This document shows positions 17,966-26,579 of a stretch of DNA of 64,000 nt, piece by piece (the first letter of the stretch is position 1; every line of letters starts with the position of its first letter). The stretch spans positions 1-64,000 of the forward strand of contig NZ_JNXT01000016.1 in NCBI RefSeq assembly GCF_000716675.1, read 5' to 3'. Under the pieces are notes generated by a model. It worked only from the letters and a program-made list of their open reading frames with translations. It was not told the origin of the DNA and ran no database searches. A program made the translations under genes and the position numbers. This stretch comes from Streptomyces alboflavus. Its GTDB lineage: Bacteria > Actinomycetota > Actinomycetes > Streptomycetales > Streptomycetaceae.

Positions 17966-18412
17966 TCAGGCGCCCAGCATCCGCCGCAGCAGCTCCCGCA
18001 GCGACTCCCGCTCCGCGCGGGAGAGCTCGGCCAGCGGCTCCCGGGCGAAGTCGAGGGACTCCCGCAGGCTGCGCGCGGTCGTGAGCCCGTCGGCCGTCGG
18101 CGCGGCCAGCTTCACGCGCCGGTCGGCGGGGTCGGGCCGCCGCTCGACCAGGCCGCGCGCCTCCAGGCGGTCCACGATGCCGGTCACGTTCGACGGCTCG
18201 CACTTCAGCTTCTGCGCGATGCGCCGCATCGGCATGGGCTCCAACGAGAGCAGCCCGAGCACCCGCGCCTGCGCGCCGGTCAGCGCGTGCTTGCCCGCGG
18301 CGACCTCGTACTCCTCGTAGTAGCGCGCCACGACGGCACCGATCAGCTCGACGACCTCAAGGGTCAGCGGGTCGACGCGCGGGGCGGGGGTGTCCGGTTC
18401 CTGGGTGGCCAT
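17966..18412 (-). CDS. MarR-family transcriptional regulator
   Basis: The product is 148 residues with the MarR winged helix: MRRIAQKLKCEPSNVTGIVDRLEARGLVERRPDPADRRVKL includes the recognition helix and wing (shown in part at about residues 65-105). A cysteine (LKCEPS) lies at the start of the recognition helix; the N-terminal sensing cysteine of OhrR is absent. The gene is divergent from an NAD(P)H oxidoreductase and shares an operator-rich intergenic region, so it probably represses that gene and itself in response to a small molecule. Confidence 0.88.
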   Translation of the reverse strand: MATQEPDTPAPRVDPLTLEVVELIGAVVARYYEEYEVAAGKHALTGAQARVLGLLSLEPMPMRRIAQKLKCEPSNVTGIVDRLEARGLVERRPDPADRRVKLAAPTADGLTTARSLRESLDFAREPLAELSRAERESLRELLRRMLGA

Positions 18413-18433
18413 GGCTCCAGGTTACCCATTTAC

Positions 18434-18483
18434 TTGACAACATGAAATATCGAAGCGCATGCTTATTTCAGAACATGAAGCAT
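18434..18483. promoter_or_regulatory. Divergent promoter/operator between marR and oxidoreductase genes
   Basis: TTGACA (18434-18439) is a good rightward -35. The region holds an inverted repeat TGAAATA (18443-18449)/TATTTCA (18464-18470), a second one ATGCTT (18459-18464)/AAGCAT (18478-18483), and a direct repeat AACATGAA (18439-18446 and 18472-18479). These AT-rich dyads in GC-rich DNA are good MarR operator candidates. Confidence 0.6.
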
Positions 18484-18544
18484 TAGCGGGCGGGGCCAAC
18501 CGCTCCGCCACCCCGCCGCCCCCCAGCCTGAGGAGGACACCCTC

Positions 18545-19579
18545 ATGTCCGCAGCCCCCGAGCAGCTCCCGGCCACCGGCCGCGCCTGGCACCTCGTGCG
18601 TCGCCCGCACGGCTGGCCGGTCCCGGAGGACTTCGCGCTCCGCGAGGTCCCGGTCGAGGCCCCCGCGGAGGGCCGCGTCCTGGTCCGGAACCTGCACTTC
18701 TCGGTCGACCCGTACATGCGCGGCCGCATGAACGACGTGAAGTCCTACATCCCGCCGTTCCAGCTGGACCAGCCCATGGACGGCGGCGCGGTGGGCGTCG
18801 TCGTGGCGTCGAACGCGGACGGCTTCGCGGTGGGCGACCACGTGCTGCACTTCGCGGGCTGGCGGGAGTGCGCGTCGGTGCCGGTGTCGTACGCGACGAA
18901 GGTGGACCCGGAGGCGGCGCCGCTGTCGGCGTACCTCGGCGTGCTCGGCATGACGGGCCTGACGGCGTACGCGGGACTGCTGGAGGTGGCGTCCTTCAAG
19001 GAGGGCGACACGGTCTTCGTCTCCGGCGCCGCGGGTGCCGTCGGCAGTGAGGTCGGCCAGATCGCGCGGCTCAAGGGTGCCGCGCGCGTCATCGGCTCGG
19101 CGGGCTCGGACGAGAAGGTCAAGCTCCTCACCGAGGAGTACGGCTTCGACGCGGCGTTCAACTACCGCGACGAGCGCCCGGTCGTCGAGCAGCTGAAGGA
19201 GGCCGCCCCCGACGGCGTCGACGTCTACTTCGACAACGTCGGCGGCGAGCACCTGGAAGCCGCCATCAGCCGCATGAACGTGCACGGCCGGATCACCATT
19301 TGCGGCATGATCGCCGGCTACAACGAGACCGAGCCGACGCCGGGCCCGCGCAACATGGCCATGATCATCGGCAAGCGGCTCCGGCTCCAGGGCATGCTCG
19401 TCCAGGACCACCAGGACCTTCAGGGTCAGTTCGTACGCGAGGTCGGCGGCTGGGTGCGCTCCGGCGAGCTCAAGTACAACGAGACGTTCGCGCACGGGAT
19501 CGAGAGCGGCGCGGAGGCGTTCCTCGGCATGCTGCGCGGCGAGAACACGGGCAAGATGATCGTCTCCCTGGACGCCTGA
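18545..19579 (+). CDS. NADP-dependent zinc-free oxidoreductase (CurA/PTGR-like MDR family)
   Basis: The product is 344 residues, typical of medium-chain alkenal/one or leukotriene B4 dehydrogenase-like reductases. The N-terminal GroES-like domain includes FSVDPYMRGRM, the family signature. The Rossmann motif is VFVSGAAGAVGSEVGQIA near residues 157-174. No structural zinc cysteine cluster is present. These enzymes reduce alpha,beta-unsaturated carbonyls with NADPH, often to detoxify electrophiles. Divergent placement beside marR suggests induction by such compounds. Confidence 0.88.
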   Translation: MSAAPEQLPATGRAWHLVRRPHGWPVPEDFALREVPVEAPAEGRVLVRNLHFSVDPYMRGRMNDVKSYIPPFQLDQPMDGGAVGVVVASNADGFAVGDHVLHFAGWRECASVPVSYATKVDPEAAPLSAYLGVLGMTGLTAYAGLLEVASFKEGDTVFVSGAAGAVGSEVGQIARLKGAARVIGSAGSDEKVKLLTEEYGFDAAFNYRDERPVVEQLKEAAPDGVDVYFDNVGGEHLEAAISRMNVHGRITICGMIAGYNETEPTPGPRNMAMIIGKRLRLQGMLVQDHQDLQGQFVREVGGWVRSGELKYNETFAHGIESGAEAFLGMLRGENTGKMIVSLDA

Positions 19580-19677
19580 CCCTCACCCCTCGCTCTTCCG
19601 TAATCCGATAACCTAATTCCACAATCGCCGGGTCGGCGGGCGCGCGACCCGGCACACCCCAGGAGGGATCGGCCGTT

Positions 19678-20106
<429 letters not shown>

Positions 20107-20120
20107 CGCGCGGAACGCGA

Positions 20121-20159
20121 GCAGGGGCGGGACCGGGGCGCCCTGGGTCCCGCCCCTGC
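20121..20159 (+). terminator. Strong stem-loop terminator after ohr
   Basis: A perfect 14-bp stem (20121-20134 with 20146-20159) closes an 11-nt loop, 15 bp after the ohr stop. There is no U-tract, as is common in Streptomyces. Confidence 0.85.
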
Positions 20160-20166
20160 ACGCCTC

Positions 20167-20360
20167 TTAGGTGACGGGCTCCACCTCCGGGCAGAAGCCG
20201 TTGGCGCCTATGCCGACCTTCGGTGGTCAAGGGCACTTCTTCGTCACGGATGCCCGGAAAGGTGTGCCTTCCGGCCGGTGAGTCGCGCTTGCCGAGCGTG
20301 GTCGTGCTGCCCGTGGTGCTCCGGATGTTCGCGCCCGCGCACCTGAGCACGAACTGATCA
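20167..20360 (-). pseudogene. Possible decayed gene for a small secreted SH3-like protein
   Basis: On the minus strand a GTG at 20360 opens a frame with CAGANIRSTTGSTTTLG, which loosely resembles an SH3b segment (NVRSGPGTxxxxxG). After a frame change, another frame ends with VGIGANGFCPEVEPVT and a TAA at 20167. Together they look like two pieces of one small protein broken by an indel. The reading is weak and the region could be plain intergenic sequence. Confidence 0.2.
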
Positions 20361-20361
20361 T

Positions 20362-20592
20362 TCACCCGACTCCACCGTCGAGCGTCCCGTCCTTGACCGC
20401 CGACACGAATGCCCCCCAACTGGCCGCCGCGAAGACGGTCGCGGGGCCGTGGGAGTTCTTGGAGTCACGGACGGGGACGCCGGTGGGGTGGCCGTCCTGG
20501 ACTTCGAGGCAGTCGTCGGCGTTGGGGCCGCTGTACGACGACTTGCGCCAGCCACTCAGCAGAGCTGCGTCCGGTATGAGGTGCTCAGCCAT
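20362..20592 (-). CDS. DUF397 domain protein
   Basis: The product is 76 residues with the full DUF397 pattern: WRKSSYSGPNADDCLEV, then VPVRDSKNSHGP, then a W-F-V stretch. It overlaps the XRE regulator gene by 8 bp. Such pairs are abundant in Streptomyces. The characterised Scr1/Scr2 pair of S. coelicolor acts as a toxin-antitoxin-like module, and related pairs occur in developmental control (WhiJ-type). Here the exact role is unknown. Confidence 0.92.
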   Translation of the reverse strand: MAEHLIPDAALLSGWRKSSYSGPNADDCLEVQDGHPTGVPVRDSKNSHGPATVFAAASWGAFVSAVKDGTLDGGVG

Positions 20593-21379
20593 GATGTCCG
20601 TAGTCCTTCGCTGTTGCTCTCAGCAGAGCCAGTGACGCCTTCAGCGGCAGTGCGTCGCTCAAGGCGAGATCGTAACTAGTCTGCAACTCCCGGACTACTG
20701 ACGGGGAGTCATGAACCATCCCTACGTAGACGCCCTCGCAGTAGGCCAGAGGTGGTTGGTCCTCGAACCACATCAGCTTGAGCATGCTCTGCGCCAGCGG
20801 ATGCGGGCCCACCGCGAACGGCAGCAGATGCACGCGGATGCGACCGGTCTCAGCGAGGCGGACGAGGTGCATGATCTGCTCCGCCATCACGTCTTCGCCG
20901 CCCACGGGGCGCCGTAGCACCGCCTCGTCCAGCAGCGCCCAGAGGATGGGCGTCACCGGATCGTCGAGGATCTTCCTGCGTTCAAGGCGGGTGGCGAGAC
21001 GCTTGGCTTGCGTTTCCTCGCTCACCGGAGGGAACGCCTGGCTCAGGACGGCGTGCGCGTACCTGTCCGTCTGGAGCAGGCCCGGGACGTACGACAGGCC
21101 GAACTCCCGGATCATCACCGCCTGCTGCTCGAAGATCCTGACCGCCTCGAAGTAGTCGGCGACCTCCACCTCCTTCTTCGGGAGGAAGTTGGTCAGCGCG
21201 TCCTTCGTGCCCAGGGTCATGTCGAGCCGCCTCGCGTCCTCCGGGGACGGCACGCGGCGGCCCGCCTCGATGTGCGCGATGTGCGTGCGCGTCATGATCG
21301 CTGCTTCGGCCAGCTGCTCCTGCGTCATCCCGGCCGCCTCGCGCTGCGCCTTGAGCCAGTCTCCGTAGGTCCTTCCCAT
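20585..21379 (-). CDS. XRE-family regulator with DUF5753 (Scr1-like) domain
   Basis: The product is 264 residues from the ATG at 21379, with GGGAG upstream. The N-terminal helix-turn-helix is AAGMTQEQLAEAAIMTRTHI (about residues 15-35). The DUF5753 domain fills about residues 75-260. The gene is upstream of, and overlaps, the DUF397 partner. Regulator and partner probably interact. An inverted repeat at 21448-21471 may be its own operator. Confidence 0.92.
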   Translation of the reverse strand: MGRTYGDWLKAQREAAGMTQEQLAEAAIMTRTHIAHIEAGRRVPSPEDARRLDMTLGTKDALTNFLPKKEVEVADYFEAVRIFEQQAVMIREFGLSYVPGLLQTDRYAHAVLSQAFPPVSEETQAKRLATRLERRKILDDPVTPILWALLDEAVLRRPVGGEDVMAEQIMHLVRLAETGRIRVHLLPFAVGPHPLAQSMLKLMWFEDQPPLAYCEGVYVGMVHDSPSVVRELQTSYDLALSDALPLKASLALLRATAKDYGHHG

Positions 21380-21447
21380 GGTCAACTCCCGTGCGGCAGA
21401 GGACGGATCGCTTGTTCCTCTGGCGAGAGTAGCCGGGGGCGGTCTCC

Positions 21448-21471
21448 CTCTGTGAGCGATTCGTTACAGAG
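21448..21471. promoter_or_regulatory. Inverted repeat upstream of the XRE regulator gene
   Basis: CTCTGT (21448-21453) and ACAGAG (21466-21471) form 6-bp arms around a 12-nt AT-rich centre, about 70 bp upstream of the start. It is a candidate autoregulatory operator. Confidence 0.4.
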
Positions 21472-21498
21472 CGCGGCGCTGGCGCCGAGGCGCCGCGC
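21471..21498 (-). terminator. Stem-loop between the M14 peptidase and XRE genes
   Basis: GCGCGGCG (21471-21478) pairs with CGCCGCGC (21491-21498), and the loop contains GGCGCC, which can pair further. It lies about 60 bp downstream of the carboxypeptidase stop and could terminate that transcript. Confidence 0.5.
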
Positions 21499-21560
21499 GT
21501 TCCGGTGACCTTGTGAGCGCGGCGGCAGCGGGGCGCCCGCGCACAGGCGCCCCGCGAGGG

Positions 21561-24131
21561 CTACCTCGTCCCCAGCAGCGCCCGCCCGACCTGAGCGAAC
21601 ACCCCCTTGGGATGCCCCCGGAACAACGGTTCCGTGCCGAACAGGACGACCCGCGTGGCCCCACGCGCACCGCTGACCACGGACGCCTCACCGGCGGCGT
21701 CGCCGGGCCCACCCGCGCCGGACGCATCCGCACGCCAGTGCCCCGACACCAACGGCTTGCCGTTCGCGTAGGCCTGCTCCACGCGAACCCCGTCCCCGAG
21801 CCCGGTGAACCACATCGGCGCGTAGACGAAGCCGTACCCGGAGCCGGAACCGGCCACGGGGCCACCGGCGTTGCGGACCCGGACCACACCGTTGGCGTCA
21901 CCGTTGCCCTGGACGGCCGTGACGGGCAGGAGCCCGGCGGCCTCGTTGAGGGCGGCACCCCCGGCACCTCGCCCGACAAGCCCGCCGCCCCCGGCGAGGA
22001 ACGCGTCGAGCCGCTTGCGCGCCGCGGGCTTGAGCTTGGCGCGATCGAGCCCGGAGGACACGAACAGGACGTCGGCCCTGCGCCAGTCGAAGCCGTCGTT
22101 GAGGACGGCGGTCGACACCGGCACCACGTCGAAGTTCATCTCCCGGAGCGCGAAGAGCTCCCCGGGCGTGACGGCCGCCGCAACCCGCGTGCGCCGCACC
22201 ACGTCCTTGCCCCGCGCCTTGGTCGCGGTGAACGCCACGTCGTACTTCTCGGCCGCGTCCCGTGCGGCCCGCCGCGCCGAACCCGGCACGATGACGCTGC
22301 CGCCGTCGGCGGCCCGGCGCACCGAAACACCGTCAGCGGTGAGGGAGTTGAGCGCGGCCACCTCGCGGGGGTCGTCCAGGCGAAGGCGCAGGTCACCGCG
22401 CGGGGCGACGTAGCCGACGCGTGCGGCGGACTGGACGGAACGCGACGGCACCGCGGCGGGGTCGCCCTTGCGGGCGGACACCACGGACGCGCCCCACAGC
22501 CGGCCGAGGCTCCAGCCCGAGATGTCGTACATCGCCGACACCTTGTCGCTGATGTCCCGCCCGTCCGCGAGGATCACGTTCGCGATGCCCCGCTTGGGCT
22601 GGCGCATGTCGACGACGTACGAGCCCTTCTCGTACGAGGCGTTGCCGAGCCGGAAGTCCCGGGTGGCGCGCCGGACGCGGACGTCGTTGGCGAGGAGGTG
22701 GTCCACCAGGCGGGCCGTGGCGGCGGCGGAGCGCTGGCGCTTGCCCGCCGGGATGACGTACGCGCGCGGGAACTTCGTGGTGTAGACGTCCTCCGGGCCG
22801 ATGCCCGGCACGCCCGGCACCGTCTCCTCGGAGATCTCCACCGACTTCGCGCCCGCGGCCCCGCGCCGGAACACCTCGATCTGGTCGGCGATCAGCGACG
22901 CGCGGTGGCCGCGCGCGTAGTCGAGCGTCGCCTTCATGGCCGCGCCCGCGATGTCCACGTTGATGGCGGAGCGGCGGCGCAGCTCGGCGGCCGGCTGGGA
23001 GTCGTACTCCTCGTTGTTCACCTGCATGGGGAACTCGATGGTGTGCGCCGCGACCGCGCCGTGGAACGGCATGTACTGCGGAGTGAAGATCGGCGGCCAG
23101 TCGTCCCAGCCCTCCTCCTGGTCGCGGAAGGGGATGACCGCGGGCAGCACGCCGTCCTTCTGCTCGGTGTAGCCGAGGCCGTTGACGGCCTTCTCCATGC
23201 CGAGGGCGTTGGCGTAGCTGTTCTTCAGGAACAGGTCGTACTCGTAGTTCTCGCCGTGCGGCGGGGTGGTCGGCTCGATGAGCGTGCCGTTCACGTACCC
23301 GTGCAGGTCGATCATCATCGTGGGCTGCTTGTCGATGGCGATCCGCCGCACCGCGCGCGTCTCGGACTGGGTGCCGGTGATGAAGTCCCGGTTCAGGTCG
23401 AAGCCGTTGGCGTTCTCGCGGGTGCCCGCGATCCGCCCGTCGGGGTTCATCGTGACGTTGAAGTAGAGGCGGTGCCGGGCGAGCAGCTCGCGGGTCTTCG
23501 TGTCCTTGGCCTTCGCCAGCTTCTCGATGAGCTTCAGGGCCGCGTCGGTGCCCTCCCACTCGTTGCCGTGGATGTTGTTGTTGATGAACACCGGCGCCTT
23601 GTACGCGGACTTGAGTGCCTTGTCCTTGGCGGCGGCCGCGGGCGCGTTCTCGATGCGGTCGCGCATCTTCTCCTGCCGGGCGGCCTCGCGCGCCGACTCG
23701 GGCGCGGTGACCGTCACCAGATACAGGTCGTGCCCTCCGGCCGACCGCCCGGCAATCTCCACGCTGACGCGGTCGCCGATGCCCTGGATCTTGTTCAGCC
23801 TGGGCGCGATGGCGTGGTACGGGGTCAGGCCCAGCTTGATCGACTTGTCGGCCGGGTTCTTCGGCACCGCGGCCAGCTTCCGCTCGCGCGGATAGCCGCG
23901 CCCCGCGCCGGTGCGGGCCGCGCCCGCGCTGTCGTCGAGCGCGCGGTCCGCCGCGCTCTCGGGGGCCCGCGCGGCCCGGTCGGGCGAGTCGAGGGGGGCC
24001 TCGTCGCGGATCACGGGGCGGGGCGCGGGGTCGGCGCTCGCGCCGCTCGGGGTCAGCACGGTGAACAGGAGCGTGCCCGCGGCGGCGGATGCGGTCAGGA
24101 GCACGGGTCTTGACGGGCGGGATATCCCCAT
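21561..24131 (-). CDS. Secreted M14-family zinc carboxypeptidase
   Basis: The product has 856 residues with a signal peptide (about 1-33, cleavage near ASA-DPAP) and a disordered linker to about residue 85. The M14 domain (about 95-420) shows the zinc ligands HGNEWEG (H near 186, E near 189) and the His of DLHGYVNG (near 277), with the catalytic Glu in HTIEFP (near 363). About 430 extra C-terminal residues form a second region found in large actinobacterial M14 proteins. It should remove C-terminal residues from extracellular peptides, or cut cell-wall peptides. The start is preceded by GGAGG (24137-24141 region). Confidence 0.92.
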   Translation of the reverse strand: MGISRPSRPVLLTASAAAGTLLFTVLTPSGASADPAPRPVIRDEAPLDSPDRAARAPESAADRALDDSAGAARTGAGRGYPRERKLAAVPKNPADKSIKLGLTPYHAIAPRLNKIQGIGDRVSVEIAGRSAGGHDLYLVTVTAPESAREAARQEKMRDRIENAPAAAAKDKALKSAYKAPVFINNNIHGNEWEGTDAALKLIEKLAKAKDTKTRELLARHRLYFNVTMNPDGRIAGTRENANGFDLNRDFITGTQSETRAVRRIAIDKQPTMMIDLHGYVNGTLIEPTTPPHGENYEYDLFLKNSYANALGMEKAVNGLGYTEQKDGVLPAVIPFRDQEEGWDDWPPIFTPQYMPFHGAVAAHTIEFPMQVNNEEYDSQPAAELRRRSAINVDIAGAAMKATLDYARGHRASLIADQIEVFRRGAAGAKSVEISEETVPGVPGIGPEDVYTTKFPRAYVIPAGKRQRSAAATARLVDHLLANDVRVRRATRDFRLGNASYEKGSYVVDMRQPKRGIANVILADGRDISDKVSAMYDISGWSLGRLWGASVVSARKGDPAAVPSRSVQSAARVGYVAPRGDLRLRLDDPREVAALNSLTADGVSVRRAADGGSVIVPGSARRAARDAAEKYDVAFTATKARGKDVVRRTRVAAAVTPGELFALREMNFDVVPVSTAVLNDGFDWRRADVLFVSSGLDRAKLKPAARKRLDAFLAGGGGLVGRGAGGAALNEAAGLLPVTAVQGNGDANGVVRVRNAGGPVAGSGSGYGFVYAPMWFTGLGDGVRVEQAYANGKPLVSGHWRADASGAGGPGDAAGEASVVSGARGATRVVLFGTEPLFRGHPKGVFAQVGRALLGTR

Positions 24132-24164
24132 ACGTACCTCCGAAGCGTGGGCCGTTCGCCGACC

Positions 24165-24188
24165 CGAGAGATCAGTCGAGAGATCAGT
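24165..24188. repeat. Perfect 12-bp tandem duplication in a divergent promoter region
   Basis: CGAGAGATCAGT occurs twice with no gap (24165-24176, 24177-24188), 34 bp upstream of the carboxypeptidase start. A 12-bp period is near one helical turn and suits a regulator binding site. Confidence 0.6.
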
Positions 24189-24298
24189 AGGGGAGGTCTA
24201 CAGGGTGAAATCGCGCGCAACAAGGGGGTATTCACGAAACAGCCACCCCACCCGTACCGGCCCGGGGCCCCGGCGGCGGGCCGGATAAGGTGTGCCGC

Positions 24299-25141
24299 AT
24301 GCGTGAACTGGGTCGTGGATTCGGCTATCTGGTGAAGGGGCAGCGCTGGGTCGCCCAGCACGGCAAGCAGTTCGGATGGGGGCTGCTGCCAGGACTGATC
24401 ACCCTCGTCCTGTACGCGGGCGCGCTCGTCGCCCTCGCCCTGTGGGGCACGGACCTCGTCTCCTGGGCGACGCCGTTCGCCGACGACTGGTCGGGCCCGT
24501 GGCCGGGCCTGTTCCGCGGCTTCCTCACCGTCCTGCTCTTCGCCCTGGCGCTGCTGCTCTCCGTGGTGACCTTCACCGCGGTGACGCTGTTGATCGGCGA
24601 GCCGTTCTACGAGTCGCTCTCCGAGCAGGTCGACATCTCCGTGGCGGGCTTCGCGCCCGAGTCGGGCCTGCCGCTCTGGCGCGAGCTGCTCATCTCCATC
24701 GGCGACAGCCTCCGCATCGTCGTACGGGCCTTGATCTGGGGCGTGCTGCTCTTCGGCCTGGGCTTCCTGCCGGTCGTCGGCCAGACCGTGGTCCCGGTGA
24801 TGGGCTTCTTCGTCACCGGCTTCTTCCTGGTGGAGGAGCTGACGGCGGTCGCGCTGCAGCGCCGCGGTGTGCGGCTGCGCGACCGCCTGGCCCTGCTCCG
24901 GGCCCGCAAGTCCCTGGCGTGGGGCTTCGGCGCCCCGCTCGCGGTCGTCTTCCTGGTGCCGTTCGTCGCCGTGTTCCTGATGCCGGGCGCGGTCGCCGGG
25001 GCGACGCTGATGGCACGGGACCTCATGGGCGAGGACGCGGGCGCCGACGACGACTCCGACGACTCCGACGACACTGACGGCTCCGGCGACGCGAGCGGGA
25101 CCCCCCGGCCGGACGGCCGGGGCGCGCCTACCGCCCGTTAG
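24299..25141 (+). CDS. EI24/CysZ-like integral membrane protein
   Basis: The product is 280 residues with about four to five membrane helices and the EI24 pattern, starting MRELGRGFGYLVKGQRW. The domain covers about residues 5-235. The Asp/Ser-rich tail (residues about 240-280) is disordered. CysZ members of this family transport sulfate; others have unknown roles, and no sulfur genes are adjacent. GGATAAGGT just before the start could be a -10. Its 3' end overlaps the convergent neighbour by 14 bp. Confidence 0.83.
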   Translation: MRELGRGFGYLVKGQRWVAQHGKQFGWGLLPGLITLVLYAGALVALALWGTDLVSWATPFADDWSGPWPGLFRGFLTVLLFALALLLSVVTFTAVTLLIGEPFYESLSEQVDISVAGFAPESGLPLWRELLISIGDSLRIVVRALIWGVLLFGLGFLPVVGQTVVPVMGFFVTGFFLVEELTAVALQRRGVRLRDRLALLRARKSLAWGFGAPLAVVFLVPFVAVFLMPGAVAGATLMARDLMGEDAGADDDSDDSDDTDGSGDASGTPRPDGRGAPTAR

Positions 25142-26411
25142 CCTCCACGGCCGTCACGACGATCTGGCGCACCTGCCCGATGATGTCGACCCGGTTGCGG
25201 ACGAACTCCGCATCCGTGATCTTGCCGGTCGCCGGGTCGGTGTTCCCGGCGCCGAACTGCAGGACGGGCGTGTGCACATGGCCGCCGGGCAGCCGGTCGC
25301 GCAGCCCGAGCCGGTCGCGCAGCAGCGTCGCCCGGTAGGCGATCTCGTTGGACAGGTAGTCCCCGCCGCCGCCCTGCCGTGCCGTCGACCCCGGCGTCGG
25401 CCCGTCAGGCCGCTGCACCGGCGTGCTGCCGCCCGCCGGGATCTCGGTCACGGCTGTGTTGTCGTACACGGGGAAGCGCCCGGTGTCGGCCGCCACGATG
25501 TCCTTGTACGGGAGCGTGGTCGTCGTCCACTGCGGCTGCGAGGCCGGGTCGGTGACCGGCACGGTGCCGGTGCTCGACAGGTTCTCGTTGTCCCCGAACC
25601 CGCCCCGCCAGGCCCCGTTGGTCCGCTCGATGTCGAACTTGCCGACCCGGCCCTGGCTCACCGTCGTGAACAGGTCGACGCGCGGCAGCTGCCGCCGCAG
25701 GACCCGCTCCACCTCGCCCTCGGCGAAGTCCGTCCAGCGCACCGGGAACACGGCCGTCTCGATGCGCACCGGGCCCGCGGCGGTGCGCACGACGGTGCCG
25801 TCGAGGGCGAGCGCGGAGGCCCCGGAAGGGTTGCTGATGCGGGTGTCGCGGTCGAGCGTGAACGGGTCGAAGCCGGTCACGAGCACCCGCTTCATCCGGT
25901 GACCCTTGGGGTAGCTGATCGTGTCCTGGCCCCGGGACGTCGTCTCCAGCTTCCCGAGCAGCCGCTCCCGCCGCTCGTCACCAAGATCGAACCCGCGCGG
26001 CTCCCAGCCTCGCAGCGCCCGCGTCATCCCGAGCCGCGCCCAGTACAGCGGCCGGTCGTCGTCCCGGCTCAAGTCCCCGCCCTTGGGCCCGCGCCCCTGC
26101 GCCCGGTCCACGGCCCGCCGCCACAGCTCCGCCCCCTCGCGTGCGACCAGCCGCTCCGCCTGCGCGTAGGAGCGCACCCGGCCGAGGTCCCGCGCGAAGC
26201 CGGGCGCGATCCGGTCGAACCCGGCGCGCCGCAGGATCTCCTGGGGCGCCGCGCGGTCGAGGCGCTGCTCCTCGACGGTGGGCGCGCCGGCCCGGGCGGT
26301 GTCGGCGGCCGACGCGGACGGCACGGCGGCCCCGGCGAGGAGCAGGGCGCCCAACACGCCGTACACGCCGAGCCGTCGGCCTGATATCCCGGGGGTGGGG
26401 GACGTAGCCAC
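25128..26411 (-). CDS. Secreted pyroglutamyl-peptidase I-like protein with altered active site
   Basis: The product has 427 residues from a GTG at 26411, preceded by GGAAGGA; upstream alternatives to 26474 exist. A signal peptide (about 1-35, SASA-A) is followed by a 130-residue N-terminal extension. The C15 fold then begins with VLVTGFDPFTLDRDTRISNP. The expected catalytic Glu is kept in FDIERTNGAW. The expected Cys of YVCN is Ser354 in DYLSNEIAYR. The catalytic His is H380 in GGHVHTP. Classical enzymes are cytoplasmic cysteine peptidases removing N-terminal pyroglutamate; this one may be inactive or a serine variant. Confidence 0.8.
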   Translation of the reverse strand: MATSPTPGISGRRLGVYGVLGALLLAGAAVPSASAADTARAGAPTVEEQRLDRAAPQEILRRAGFDRIAPGFARDLGRVRSYAQAERLVAREGAELWRRAVDRAQGRGPKGGDLSRDDDRPLYWARLGMTRALRGWEPRGFDLGDERRERLLGKLETTSRGQDTISYPKGHRMKRVLVTGFDPFTLDRDTRISNPSGASALALDGTVVRTAAGPVRIETAVFPVRWTDFAEGEVERVLRRQLPRVDLFTTVSQGRVGKFDIERTNGAWRGGFGDNENLSSTGTVPVTDPASQPQWTTTTLPYKDIVAADTGRFPVYDNTAVTEIPAGGSTPVQRPDGPTPGSTARQGGGGDYLSNEIAYRATLLRDRLGLRDRLPGGHVHTPVLQFGAGNTDPATGKITDAEFVRNRVDIIGQVRQIVVTAVEANGR

Positions 26412-26579
26412 GAGAGTCCTTCCGTTGCAGGTGAGGTGGCCGAAGTATCGCGGGGCGGGGGTGGTCCGCGCCATGCCCCGCGGAAAGCTTTCCCCACCGC
26501 CGTCGCCACGCTGAGTCCCCGCCGCTCTCGCTACGCCGAGTTCCCACCGCCGTCGCTACGCCGAGCCCCCACCGCCCCG

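Noticed and set aside
17966..18412. MarR gene as OhrR for the nearby ohr
   Set aside because: It lacks the N-terminal sensing cysteine and is divergent from the oxidoreductase gene, not from ohr.
21513..24113. An 866-residue plus-strand frame opposite the M14 carboxypeptidase
   Set aside because: Shadow frame; the minus strand has the signal peptide and zinc motifs.
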